This document shows, piece after piece, positions 1 through 8,166 of a stretch of 33,150 bases of DNA (position 1 is its first letter; every line of letters begins with the position of its first letter). Below the pieces are notes generated by a model. The model was not told the DNA's origin. It did no database searches and saw nothing but the letters and a program-made list of their open reading frames with translations. Where the stretch lies: contig CAYRZU010000033.1 in assembly GCA_964428895.1 (NCBI GenBank), forward strand, positions 1 to 33,150, read 5' to 3'. This stretch comes from HyVt-337 sp964428895 (GTDB taxonomy: Bacteria; Planctomycetota; Phycisphaerae; SM23-33). A program made the translations under genes and the position numbers.

Positions 1-50
<50 letters not shown>

Positions 51-56
51 CAGCGC

Positions 57-1016
57 TTAGTCGATAGGCGAAAGGACGTCTCCGGGCGACGGCGGCTCGG
101 AAATCCGGCCGGGCACTTCCAGTCGACCGCTGATGAAGTCGTCGATCTTCTCGGACAGGAAGGTGTTCGGGGTCATGGCCAGATCCATGCCGCCGACGTC
201 CTCCATCAGCTTGGGGCTGTTGGCGGCTTCGTAAATGGCCTGGCCGTCGACGTCGGAGACAAAGACGCCGTCCCGCTTGAGCACCAACAGCGGACAGGTA
301 ATGCGGCGAGCGGCCTGAACGGCGGAGGTCTCGGTGAGCTTGAAATCGCCTTTGTCGGCCGCTTCCTGCATGACCTCTGTCAGTTCGTCATCATCCAGCC
401 CGTTGAATTGCATGGACCCGTCCAGGATGGTCCGAGGTCCGACGTAGGGCTGCATGGCGACCACGCCTTGGCAATGCTCGGTATCGGTCGCGGCGTAGAG
501 AACGGCCACCGAGCCGCCGAACTCACGGCCGAAGACGGTGACAGTGGGGTCCACCTGCTGTTCGCGGATTAGTTGTCCCATGACCGAGGCCAGGTCGGTT
601 TTCTCTTTGGCGCCGTAGGTACAGTACAGGCCCGTACTGCGGCCGTGAGCGCGGAGGTCGGGCATGACGACGTCGTACCCGAGGTCGCTGACCTTCTTGC
701 CCAGGCTGAGCATGGAGGCCTTGCTGGAACCCAGATCGTGGATCAGCAGCACCGTTCCCTTGGGCTTGCCCTTGGTGGCGATGGTGTAATCGGGGGAGGC
801 CTGGATGATCCACAGGTCGATCAGCGTGCCGTCGGAAATCTGGAATTGGCGATGCGAATCGATCTTCCCGGCGCTTTCCAGAGAATCATTGGAGCCGGCA
901 AACCGCAGGGCCATCTTGCCCTGGCTGGTGTCGACGTTGAGCATCTTCTCGGCATGATCCTCGCAGCCGATCTGAACCGCTGCGATCAGGACGATGATTG
1001 GCAGATAGCGTTTCAT
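57..1016 (-). CDS. alpha/beta-hydrolase-fold lipoprotein, probably catalytically inactive
   Basis: A protein of 319 residues. The N-terminus is a short lipoprotein-type signal with Cys18 in 'VQIGC', so export and lipid anchoring are likely. The body matches an alpha/beta hydrolase: 'VLLIHDLGSSK' (about 89-99) as the oxyanion-hole strand, 'MPDLRAHGRSTG' (118-129), and 'VFGREFGGSVAVLYAA' (161-176) where the nucleophile elbow belongs. That elbow normally reads G-x-S-x-G; here it reads G163-R-E165-F-G167, so the nucleophile serine is glutamate. Near the C-terminus the usual catalytic histidine is also not apparent ('VGGMDLAM', about 274-281). Loss of both suggests a binding or scaffold role, or a rewired active site (inference). 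AGGAG lies seven bases before the ATG. It follows mutL on the same strand after about 140 bases, and a TATAGT hexamer near 1085 could give it its own promoter. Confidence 0.8.
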   Translation of the reverse strand: MKRYLPIIVLIAAVQIGCEDHAEKMLNVDTSQGKMALRFAGSNDSLESAGKIDSHRQFQISDGTLIDLWIIQASPDYTIATKGKPKGTVLLIHDLGSSKASMLSLGKKVSDLGYDVVMPDLRAHGRSTGLYCTYGAKEKTDLASVMGQLIREQQVDPTVTVFGREFGGSVAVLYAATDTEHCQGVVAMQPYVGPRTILDGSMQFNGLDDDELTEVMQEAADKGDFKLTETSAVQAARRITCPLLVLKRDGVFVSDVDGQAIYEAANSPKLMEDVGGMDLAMTPNTFLSEKIDDFISGRLEVPGRISEPPSPGDVLSPID

Positions 1017-1154
1017 GGCCGTTCTCCTGGCTTGCCAGACAATCGGCGCAGACTCACACAGCCGCGCGGATTGCGCTCTGTTGACTATATCGAGGGTGAG
1101 TGGGTGTTTTCACCAGTCAAAGTTGGGGCTCGAGCGACCTGCCCGGGCCGGCCC

Positions 1155-2996
1155 TTAAGTGCGTTTGAACTGACGTTCCAGGTCGGTCAGGGATAGCTTC
1201 AGCGTGGTGGGCCGGCCGTGCGGGCAGGACGGGGCTTTGTCAAGCTCCCGGCGGCGGGCGAGCAGGTCCCGGGCTTCGGCGGTGGTCAAAGCGTCTCCGG
1301 CTTTGACGGCCGCCTTGCACGCCATCAGTTGCAGCAGGCTTTCCATCAGTCGTTCGCCGTCGGCGGTGTCGTCGTCGGCCAGCGTGTCGATGGCGTCGCG
1401 GAGGAATTGTTGGGGCTCGACCCCTCGCTCCGACAGCAGCGTGGGGAACTGCTGAATGGCCACGGTGTTGGGCCCGAATGGCTCGACTACGACCCCGAGG
1501 CTCTTGAGGGTCGGCTCGGCCTGGGTGAGCGTGTCGGCCTCGGCGGGCGTGAGGGTGAGGGTCTGGGGGATCAGCAGGCGCTGCCCGGCCAGGGGAGATT
1601 CGGTGAGGCGCTGGGTCAGTTCGTTGTAGAGGATGCGTTCGTGCAAGGCGTGCTGGTCGACGATCACCAGGCCGTCGGACTCGGCGACGACCAGGTAGCA
1701 GTTATGCACCTGCATGATCTGATCCGGGGGGGCGGAGGTCGGCGGGGCCGTCAGCTCGTAGGCCGCCGCGTGGGCCACGGGCGTCGCGGGCGTTGGGGCC
1801 GGCCCGGTCGCCGGGGTCAGGCTGGGCAGGTCCGGCTCGGCGGGGGATTCGGGTGGGAATGACAGTCGCGGCTGCGGCTTGGGCGTCGACTTCAGGAAGT
1901 CGGCCAGGGCCTGTCGCAAGGATTGCTGGCTCTCGGGGTCGGTTTCGGTCGGCTCTGTTGCGGGCGGCTGGCTGAGCTGGTCGGCCAGTTGGGCCGCGGG
2001 CGCCAGGGCGGTCTTATTGAGCGCGTCGCGGAGGGCCCCTAGCAGCAGGCCGTGGACCTGTTGGCTGTCCTGGAAGCGGACTTCGATCTTGGTGGGGTGG
2101 ACGTTGACGTCGATGCGGCTGGGCTCGACCTGCAGGAACAGGAACGCGACCGGCCAGCGGTTCGGGTCGACCAGGCCGCGATAGGCCTCTCGCAGGGCGT
2201 GGCTCAGCAGGCGGTCGCGGATGTATCGACCGTTGACGAACACGTACTGCCACTTACCCGAGCCGCGCGCCGACGACGGCGCGCCGATCAGCCCGGCTAT
2301 ATCGAGGCCATCTCGCCCGGCGGAGATCGGTAGGAGCCCGTCGGCGACGGCCCCGCCGAACAGGTCGCCGATGCGCTGGCTGGTGGCGTCGACGGCGGGC
2401 AGCTTGAGGGTGACTCGCTTGTTGTGCGTCAGGGTGAAGGCCACCTGCGGATGCGGCAGGGCCAGCCGCGACAGTTGCTCGGTGATGTGGCCCATCTCCG
2501 TGCTGGCCGTTCGCATGAACTTGCGGCGGGCGGGGGTGTTGAAGAACAGGTCGCGGATGGTGATGGTCGTCCCCGGCGCAGCCGCACAGGGGCGGACCTC
2601 GCCGACCTCGTCGCCGGAGGCCTGCAGTTCGTGGCCGCCGTCCTCGTCGGCTCGGCGGGTGCGGACATGGGCGTGGGAGATCGACGCGATCGACGCTAAC
2701 GCCTCGCCGCGGAAACCCATGGTGCGGATGTCGAACAAGGCGTCCTCGTCGGCGAGTTTACTGGTGGCGTGAGGGGAAAACGCCAGCGCCAGGTCGTCGG
2801 CCGTCATGCCGCCGCCGTTGTCGGCGACAGATATCAAGGCTCGGCCTCCTTCGTGGACGGTGACGTCGATTCGGGTGGCGCCGGCGTCGACGGCGTTCTC
2901 GATGAGTTCCTTGACCACGCTGGCCGGCCGTTCGATGACCTCGCCCGCGGCGATCTTGTTGACCAGGTGAACCGGCAGGATGCGAATGGCGCCCAT
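1155..2996 (-). CDS. mutL: DNA mismatch repair protein MutL
   Basis: MutL links MutS mismatch recognition to strand removal. This 613-residue protein has the GHKL ATPase motifs in order: 'AAGEVIERPASVVKELIENA' near the start, 'DNGGGM', 'HATSKL' and 'GFRGEALASIASI'. A proline- and alanine-rich linker (about 330-420) leads to the C-terminal dimerisation/endonuclease domain. That domain has 'DQHALHERILYNE' (447-459), 'ACKAAVKAGD' and 'CPHGRPT' (from Cys591), the elements expected of MutL proteins with intrinsic nicking activity and zinc binding. In the usual pattern DQHA-x2-E-x4-E the last Glu is Asn458 here, with Glu459 next to it. The start codon is 21 bases past the stop of the upstream regulator gene, so it is probably co-transcribed with the two-component genes. 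Confidence 0.96.
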   Translation of the reverse strand: MGAIRILPVHLVNKIAAGEVIERPASVVKELIENAVDAGATRIDVTVHEGGRALISVADNGGGMTADDLALAFSPHATSKLADEDALFDIRTMGFRGEALASIASISHAHVRTRRADEDGGHELQASGDEVGEVRPCAAAPGTTITIRDLFFNTPARRKFMRTASTEMGHITEQLSRLALPHPQVAFTLTHNKRVTLKLPAVDATSQRIGDLFGGAVADGLLPISAGRDGLDIAGLIGAPSSARGSGKWQYVFVNGRYIRDRLLSHALREAYRGLVDPNRWPVAFLFLQVEPSRIDVNVHPTKIEVRFQDSQQVHGLLLGALRDALNKTALAPAAQLADQLSQPPATEPTETDPESQQSLRQALADFLKSTPKPQPRLSFPPESPAEPDLPSLTPATGPAPTPATPVAHAAAYELTAPPTSAPPDQIMQVHNCYLVVAESDGLVIVDQHALHERILYNELTQRLTESPLAGQRLLIPQTLTLTPAEADTLTQAEPTLKSLGVVVEPFGPNTVAIQQFPTLLSERGVEPQQFLRDAIDTLADDDTADGERLMESLLQLMACKAAVKAGDALTTAEARDLLARRRELDKAPSCPHGRPTTLKLSLTDLERQFKRT

Positions 2997-3017
2997 GGGT
3001 GACGTCCGTGGCTGGCG

Positions 3018-4391
3018 CTACTTGAGGCCGTAGTCTTTGATCTTGCGGTACAGCGTCCGTTCGCCGATGCCCAGAATCTTGGCCGCCTGTTCGCGGTTGC
3101 CGCTGACCATCTTGAGGGTATTGGCGATCAGTCGCTGCTCGGCCTCTTCCAGGCTGATCCCGGCCAGGTCGGCTGTCTGGTCGGCGCCGAGGTCGTCGCG
3201 GTCGAGAATGTCGGGCGGGAGGGCGTCCAGCGTGAGCTTGTCGCCGTCGGTCAGGACCACCATGTTCTCGACCACGTTTCGCAACTGGCGCACGTTGCCG
3301 GGCCAGGCGTAGGCCATTAGCGCCCGCCGAGCGTCGGCGGCGATCGACTTGACCGACCGGTCGTGTTGGGCGTTGGCCTGATCGATGAAGTGGTCGATCA
3401 GCAGGGGGATGTCCTCCCGCCGCTGGCGAAGCGGCGGAATCGTGATGGTTGCGCCCTTGATGCGGAAGTAGAGGTCCTCGCGGAACTCCTTGGCTTCGAC
3501 GCGGGCGGCCAAGTCGCTGTTGGTGGCGCTGAGCAGGCGAACGTTGACGCGGACCGGATCGTTGGCGCCGACGCGGACGATCTCGCCGTTTTCCAGCACG
3601 CGAAGCAGCTTGGCCTGCATGGCCAGCGGCATGTCGCCGACTTCGTCCAGGAACAACGTGCCGCCGTCGGCGTGTTCGAATCGCCCGGGGCGATCCGCAG
3701 CCGCGCCGGTGAAGGCGCCTTTGACGTGGCCGAACAGTTCATCCTCCAGCAGCGTTTCGGACAAGCCCGCGCAGTTGATGGCCACGAACCGCCCGTCTCG
3801 TCGGCTGGAGTTCTGGTGAATGGCAGCCGCCAAAACGTCCTTGCCCGTGCCGGATTCACCCAGAATCAGCACCGGCAGATCGACGGCCGCGACGCGGCGG
3901 ACGGTGTCCAGAATGCCGAGCATGCTCTCGGAGTTGGCGATGATGTTTTCGAAGGCGAATTTCTCGTCGAGTTGGCGGCGGAGGTCATCGATGGTGCGTT
4001 TCTGGGCCGTCATCTCCGCGGCGCGGCCGACCACCGCGCGAAGCTCGTCGAGGTCGAGCGGCTTTTCGATGTAGTCGAACGCGCCTTGCTGGAGGGCCCG
4101 GCGGCAGGTGTCCACCGACGAATGGGCCGTAATCAGCACCACCTTCGAGCCGGGACGCTTCTCGACGGCCGCGGCCAGCACCTCCAGCCCGTCGGGCCCG
4201 GCCCCGAGCTGCAGGTCCGTGACCACGATGTCGAAGTAACGCCGCTCCAACAGGTCGATGCCCTCTGACCCGTCCGAAGCCGTGGTGCAACGGTGACCCA
4301 GGCGCGAGAGGCCTTCCTGGATTGCTTCGGCGTGGGAGGCCTCGTCCTCGACGATCAGAATCTCGGCAACGGGTTGGTCGGAGGGTGTCAC
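3018..4391 (-). CDS. NtrC-family sigma-54-dependent response regulator
   Basis: A transcription activator of 457 residues with three domains. The receiver (about 8-125) has phospho-acceptor Asp59 in 'VVTDLQLG' and Lys110 in 'YIEKPL'. The AAA+ domain (about 145-385) has Walker A 'GESGTGKD' (178-185), the sigma-54 contact loop GAFTGA (225-230), Walker B 'TLFLDE' (245-250) and 'FREDLYFRI'. A Fis-type helix-turn-helix ends the protein ('QAAKILGIGERTLYRKIKDYG'). It should drive RNA polymerase-sigma54 at -24/-12 promoters once phosphorylated by the kinase encoded 51 bases upstream. The start is GTG at 4391; an in-frame TAG lies three codons upstream, so the gene cannot begin earlier. No convincing ribosome-binding site is visible. 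The target genes cannot be told from the sequence. Confidence 0.95.
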   Translation of the reverse strand: MTPSDQPVAEILIVEDEASHAEAIQEGLSRLGHRCTTASDGSEGIDLLERRYFDIVVTDLQLGAGPDGLEVLAAAVEKRPGSKVVLITAHSSVDTCRRALQQGAFDYIEKPLDLDELRAVVGRAAEMTAQKRTIDDLRRQLDEKFAFENIIANSESMLGILDTVRRVAAVDLPVLILGESGTGKDVLAAAIHQNSSRRDGRFVAINCAGLSETLLEDELFGHVKGAFTGAAADRPGRFEHADGGTLFLDEVGDMPLAMQAKLLRVLENGEIVRVGANDPVRVNVRLLSATNSDLAARVEAKEFREDLYFRIKGATITIPPLRQRREDIPLLIDHFIDQANAQHDRSVKSIAADARRALMAYAWPGNVRQLRNVVENMVVLTDGDKLTLDALPPDILDRDDLGADQTADLAGISLEEAEQRLIANTLKMVSGNREQAAKILGIGERTLYRKIKDYGLK

Positions 4392-4442
4392 AGGTGTCTA
4401 ACGTTACGCAACTGGTGTCGGCCTGTCAAACGGGCGAGGGGG

Positions 4443-5231
4443 TCAGTCGCGTCGTTGCGGCAGGAGCACCACGAATCGCGTTCCCTTGCCGGGCTCGGAT
4501 TCCACGCGAATCCGGCCGCCGTGTTCGCGGACGATGCGGCGGGTGGTGGGCAGGCCCAGCCCGGTTCCGCCGGTCTTGGTGGAGTAATAGGCGCTGAAGA
4601 TTCGCTCCAATTGGTCGGGGGCCAGGCCCGGCCCGGTGTCGATGACCTCGATCGCGGCGTCGTCCCCGTCGGCCGAGACACCCACGATCAGTTCGCCGCC
4701 GTCGGTCATGGCTTGGGCGGCGTTGAGCATCAGGTTCAGCAGCGCCTGCTTGATCAGTTTGACGTCGATCGAGCAAGTGATCGGTTCGGCCGGCAGGTTC
4801 GGGCGAAGCACGACGCCATCGGCCTCAGCCTGGGGGGTAAAGAAGTCCACCAACTCGTTGACCACGGCCCGCAAGTCGACGGTCTCGGGCGAAAGTTCCA
4901 CTTGGCCGGCCAGTCGCTGGAAATCGTCGAGCGTGGCGCGGAGTCGGTCGGCCTCTTCCTGCACGCTGCCCAGCCGTCGCAGCCATCGCCGATGCTCGTC
5001 ATCCTCGTGCCGCTGCATGTCCTCGGCCAGCAGGCGCAGGTTGACGTTGATGGTGGATAAGGGGTTCTTGATCTCGTGAGCCAGCCCGCCGGTGATCTGG
5101 GCCAGTTCGGTCAGTTGCTCTTTGGCTACGGGAGATGCTGGGCCGCTCCCCCTCCGCCTGAAGCGCCAAAACAGCAGCGCAGCAGTGGCAGCGCCCAATA
5201 CTCCCCCCAGACCAAACCATACCCAACACAT
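4443..5231 (-). CDS. membrane-anchored sensor histidine kinase without an obvious input domain
   Basis: A histidine kinase of about 262 residues, probable partner of the adjacent NtrC-type regulator. One membrane segment (about residues 3-22, 'FGLGGVLGAATAALLFW') is followed almost directly by the HisKA domain with His52 in 'GGLAHEIKNPLSTI'. The HATPase domain has N-box 'LLNLMLNAAQAM', G1 'VIDTGPGLAP' and G2 'GGTGLGLPTTRRIV'. There is no periplasmic loop and no PAS or GAF domain, so the signal must come through the membrane segment or a partner (inference). I prefer ATG at 5231, preceded by AAAGGG six bases upstream. An in-frame GTG at 5261 would add ten residues without a comparable site. 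Confidence 0.93.
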   Translation of the reverse strand: MCWVWFGLGGVLGAATAALLFWRFRRRGSGPASPVAKEQLTELAQITGGLAHEIKNPLSTINVNLRLLAEDMQRHEDDEHRRWLRRLGSVQEEADRLRATLDDFQRLAGQVELSPETVDLRAVVNELVDFFTPQAEADGVVLRPNLPAEPITCSIDVKLIKQALLNLMLNAAQAMTDGGELIVGVSADGDDAAIEVIDTGPGLAPDQLERIFSAYYSTKTGGTGLGLPTTRRIVREHGGRIRVESEPGKGTRFVVLLPQRRD

Positions 5232-5321
5232 CCGCAGCCCTTTCAGCCGACAGGTCGGCACATTGTCGGCCCAGACGGCGCTGCGGTCAAGGTGTCCACC
5301 ATGCAGCGGGTCGGCGGTAAC

Positions 5322-5561
5322 TTAGGCAGACGCAACTGGCTGGTCCGAGGCCCCGGCAATTTCGGCACGGTTGACGTTCCGAGCCTGATAGCCTTTGTCG
5401 CCCTGGACCATTTCGTAGTCGACGGTCTCACCGTCCTTCAACGCACGGAATCCATCACCCAAAATTGAGGTATAGTGGACGAAAACGTCCTGCCCTTCGT
5501 CCCCAATGATGAATCCGTAGCCCTTCTTCGGGTCAAACCACTTCACTTTGCCGGTCGGCAT
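5322..5561 (-). CDS. cold-shock domain protein (Csp family)
   Basis: A 79-residue single cold-shock domain that binds single-stranded RNA or DNA and melts RNA structure. It starts 'MPTGKVKWFDPKKGYGFI' and holds RNP1 ('KGYGFI') and RNP2 ('DVFVHY'), followed by 'ALKDGETVDYEMVQGDKGYQA', the standard fold. A short tail follows ('EIAGASDQPVASA'). The start at 5561 is fixed by GGAGGT five bases upstream. The same frame stays open 44 codons further up, but that part shows no family resemblance and is better read as an untranslated leader. It lies between pnp and the kinase gene on the same strand and is separated from pnp by a terminator, so it is probably its own unit. Confidence 0.95.
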   Translation of the reverse strand: MPTGKVKWFDPKKGYGFIIGDEGQDVFVHYTSILGDGFRALKDGETVDYEMVQGDKGYQARNVNRAEIAGASDQPVASA

Positions 5562-5742
5562 ACGAGCACCTCCATCTTGCCCGATCCGGCAGGGGCCCAA
5601 CATGCGCCGCCGGGTCACAGACCGCGGGCAACAGAGGTAAAAAGAATTGTCAGATGTGCGAACGCCACACACGACCGCACGAATTGCACCCATTTTCTAC
5701 TACTTTAGGCCGGATTATGCAACGAACTTCTCTTTGGGAAAA
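5562..5742 (-). promoter_or_regulatory. candidate promoter and long 5' leader of the cold-shock gene
   Basis: On the minus strand TTTTCC (5742-5737) and CATAAT (5719-5714) are 17 bases apart. The second hexamer matches the -10 consensus at five of six positions; the first is poor. Transcription from here would leave a leader of roughly 145 bases before the ATG. Several cold-shock mRNAs are known to carry long structured leaders that act as thermosensors, so a similar role is possible but not shown. Confidence 0.4.
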
Positions 5743-5763
5743 TCCTTGCCGCTCAAGACAAGA

Positions 5764-5796
5764 GCGGCGGCGCCCGAGAGTTTCGGACGCCGCCGC
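5764..5796 (-). terminator. pnp transcription terminator hairpin
   Basis: A nine-base-pair stem (5764-5772 with 5788-5796, GCGGCGGCG/CGCCGCCGC) closes a 15-base loop that can pair further. It lies about 30 bases past the pnp stop. On the minus strand the stem is followed by TCTTGTCTTG, which is T-rich but not a pure T run. It separates pnp from the cold-shock gene. Confidence 0.6.
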
Positions 5797-5827
5797 AGGG
5801 GTGACTGTCGGTCAGTTCAGCCTAGGC

Positions 5828-7936
5828 CTAGTCGTCGGCCTTGCCTTCGTCGCCTTCTTCGGCGAGGGCGGCCTTGCGGGACAACTTAACACGTCCTTGG
5901 TCATCGATGTTGATGCACTTGACCTTGACCACGTCGCCGACGTCAACCACGTCGGTGACGTTCTTGACGAACTGGTTGTCCAATTCGCTGACGTGGACCA
6001 TGCCGTCCTGGCCTGGCAGGATTTCGACGAATGCGCCGAAATCGCGGACCGAGACGACCTTGCCGGTGTAAATCTTGCCGACCTTGGCTTCGGCGGTCAG
6101 GCCTTCGACCTCGTCGCGGGCCCGCTCGGCTCCGTCGCCGTCGGTGCTGGAGATATAGACCGTGCCGTCGTCATCGATGTCAATCTTGGCGCCGGTCTCG
6201 TCCTGGATGCGGTTAATCGTCTTGCCGCCCGGTCCGATGACCTTGCCGATCTTGGCCGGGTCGATCTTGACCATCAGCATTCGCGGCGCGTGCAGGCTGA
6301 TCTCGCTGCGCGGTTCGGCGAGGGCAGTGGCCATGGCCTCCAGGATGTGCAGGCGGGCCTGCTTGGCCTGGGTCAGCGTCTGGACGATCCGATCCTGCGG
6401 GATGCCCGGGGCCTTCATGTCCAACTGAATGCCGGTGATGCCGTCCTTGGTGCCGGCGACCTTGAAGTCCATGTCGCCGTGGAAATCTTCCTCGCCGACA
6501 ATGTCGGTCAGCAGGACATATTCGTCGGCGTCGGAGACCATGCCGATGCTAATGCCCGCCACCGGGGCCTTGATCGGCACACCGGCATCCATCAGGGCCA
6601 GCGTGCTGCTGCAGACGGTGGCCATCGACGTCGAGCCGTTGGACTCCAGCATCTCGGCCACCAGGCGGACGGTGTAGGGGAAGTCGTCGCCGTCGGGCAT
6701 GACGACTTCGAGGCTCTTTTCCGCCAGGGCGCCGTGGCCGATCTCACGTCGGCCGGGGCCGCGAATGGGACGAATCTCGCCGACGCAGAACGGCGGGAAG
6801 TTGTAGTGAAGCATGAACTGCTTCTTAAACTCCGGCAGCAGACCGTCAATGATCTGCTTGTCGCCGGGGGTGCCCAGGGTGGCGATGGCCAGGGCTTGGG
6901 TCTCGCCGCGGGAGAAGATGGCCGAGCCGTGCACCCGCGGCAGGACGCCGACATCCGATGTCAACGGGCGGACCTCGTCGTGGGCCCGACCATCAGGCCG
7001 CGTGCCGCCGAGAATCAGGCGACGCTGGATCTTGCCTTCGGTCTGATAGAACGCTTCCTTGACCTGGCCCTTGGAGAACTCGGGCTCTTCGACGTTTTCG
7101 GGGCAGAGCTCTTCCAGCAACTCGGCCCGGATTTCGGACAGGGCTTCGGAGCGGTCGGCCTTGCCGGGGATCTGCTTGGCCTTTTCGATGGCGGGCCCGC
7201 ACTTGTCGGTTACGAGCTTCATCAGCTCTTCCGGCATGGGGGTGGGCTCGTAGGTGGTCTCGGCGCCGGCGGCCGCGGCCAGTTCGTTGATCATCTCGAT
7301 GATCTCGTGGACGACCTTGGCGCCTTCGGCGGTGCCTTGGGCGACGGCTTCCTCAGTGACCTGATCGCCGTCCATCTCGATCATGTTGATGTCATCCGGA
7401 CCGGCCATCAGCAGCATCATGTCGCTTTCGGCCAGCTGGTCGTGGGTGGGGTTGACCACGCACTTGCCGTCGATATAGCCGACTCGGGCAACGCCGATGG
7501 GGCCCTTGAAGGGGGCCGGGCTTAACGCCAGAGCGGCCGACGCGCCGATCATGGCCAGCATGTCCGGATCGTTCTGGTTGTCGGTGCTGAGCACCATGCA
7601 CTGAATCTGCACTTCGTTGAGGAAGTCCTTGGGGAACAGCGGGCGGATGGGTCGGTCGATCATCCGCATGGTGAGGACTTCCTTGGTGGTGGGCCGGCCC
7701 TCTCGCTTGAAGAAGCCTCCGGGAATCCGGCCGCCGGCGTAGCGGTTCTCGCGATAGTCGACATACAGCGGGAAGAAGTCGATCTCCCGCGTCGGCGGGC
7801 TGGTCAGCACCGTGCACAGGACGACGGTGTCGCCGTATTGCACCCAGACGGCCCCGTGGGCCTGCTTGGCGACTTTGCCGGTTTCGAGCTTTAGGGTCCG
7901 TCCTGCAATCTCTCGTTCTACTTTGTTAACAGCCAT
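5828..7936 (-). CDS. pnp: polyribonucleotide nucleotidyltransferase (PNPase)
   Basis: PNPase degrades RNA 3' to 5' by phosphorolysis and is a core of RNA decay complexes. The protein of about 702 residues has two RNase PH-like domains ('QYGDTVVLCTVLTSP' in the first; 'RPDGRAHDEVRPL', 'FSRGETQALAIATLGTPGDK' and 'FPPFCVGEIRPIRGPGRREI' in the second). A KH domain ('IGKVIGPGGKTINRIQDETG') and an S1 domain ('KIYTGKVVSVRDFGAFVEIL') follow. The C-terminus is acidic ('EEGDEGKADD'). I prefer ATG at 7936 ('MAVNKVEREIAG'), with GGAAGGAA just upstream. An ATG at 7954 would add six residues that overlap this site. rpsO lies upstream on the same strand, an order common in many bacteria. Confidence 0.97.
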   Translation of the reverse strand: MAVNKVEREIAGRTLKLETGKVAKQAHGAVWVQYGDTVVLCTVLTSPPTREIDFFPLYVDYRENRYAGGRIPGGFFKREGRPTTKEVLTMRMIDRPIRPLFPKDFLNEVQIQCMVLSTDNQNDPDMLAMIGASAALALSPAPFKGPIGVARVGYIDGKCVVNPTHDQLAESDMMLLMAGPDDINMIEMDGDQVTEEAVAQGTAEGAKVVHEIIEMINELAAAAGAETTYEPTPMPEELMKLVTDKCGPAIEKAKQIPGKADRSEALSEIRAELLEELCPENVEEPEFSKGQVKEAFYQTEGKIQRRLILGGTRPDGRAHDEVRPLTSDVGVLPRVHGSAIFSRGETQALAIATLGTPGDKQIIDGLLPEFKKQFMLHYNFPPFCVGEIRPIRGPGRREIGHGALAEKSLEVVMPDGDDFPYTVRLVAEMLESNGSTSMATVCSSTLALMDAGVPIKAPVAGISIGMVSDADEYVLLTDIVGEEDFHGDMDFKVAGTKDGITGIQLDMKAPGIPQDRIVQTLTQAKQARLHILEAMATALAEPRSEISLHAPRMLMVKIDPAKIGKVIGPGGKTINRIQDETGAKIDIDDDGTVYISSTDGDGAERARDEVEGLTAEAKVGKIYTGKVVSVRDFGAFVEILPGQDGMVHVSELDNQFVKNVTDVVDVGDVVKVKCINIDDQGRVKLSRKAALAEEGDEGKADD

Positions 7937-8096
7937 TTCATTTCCTTCCGTCATTGGGGCCGCTTGACGTTTTCAAGTTCGGCCGAATAGGTTTGTGGGG
8001 CGCCCGGACAGAGCGCCGTGTGTGGCAGACGCCACAAAGGTAGGTCTCGGTGAGGGAGTCGCCTTGCCGAAGCGCGGCGGATGGTTGGTTGGAGCC

Positions 8097-8118
8097 GTCT
8101 CAATGATGCCGTTGAGAC
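8097..8118 (-). other. rpsO-pnp intergenic hairpin, inner
   Basis: GTCTCAA (8097-8103) and TTGAGAC (8112-8118) form a perfect seven-base-pair stem with an eight-base loop in the 230-base rpsO-pnp spacer. No T tract follows, so it is not a normal terminator. In other bacteria RNase III cuts hairpins in the pnp leader as part of autoregulation; this may be an analogue, but that is inference. Confidence 0.4.
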
Positions 8119-8124
8119 ACGCGC

Positions 8125-8154
8125 CGGACATCGGCCGTACGGCCCGGGCGTCCG
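8125..8154 (-). other. hairpin just downstream of rpsO
   Basis: CGGAC (8125-8129) pairs with GTCCG (8150-8154) around the self-complementary 12-mer GGCCGTACGGCC (8133-8144), starting 12 bases past the rpsO stop. The stem is GC-rich but no run of T follows on the minus strand. It may protect the rpsO 3' end or be a weak or Rho-aided terminator. Confidence 0.4.
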
Positions 8155-8166
8155 ACGCAGTCCGAA

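Noticed and set aside
3363..4268. A 301-codon open frame on the plus strand opposite the NtrC-type regulator
   Set aside because: The regulator is unmistakable on the minus strand; the reverse frame is a compositional shadow.
5562..5693. N-terminal extension of the cold-shock protein from ATG 5693
   Set aside because: The extra 44 residues have no similarity to the family and no ribosome-binding site, while GGAGGT sits at the right distance from ATG 5561.
5654..7525. A 623-codon open frame on the plus strand opposite pnp
   Set aside because: It is antisense to a clearly conserved gene in GC-rich DNA, where long shadow frames are common. Its translation shows no family motif and is dominated by Gly, Asp and Val as expected from a shadow frame.
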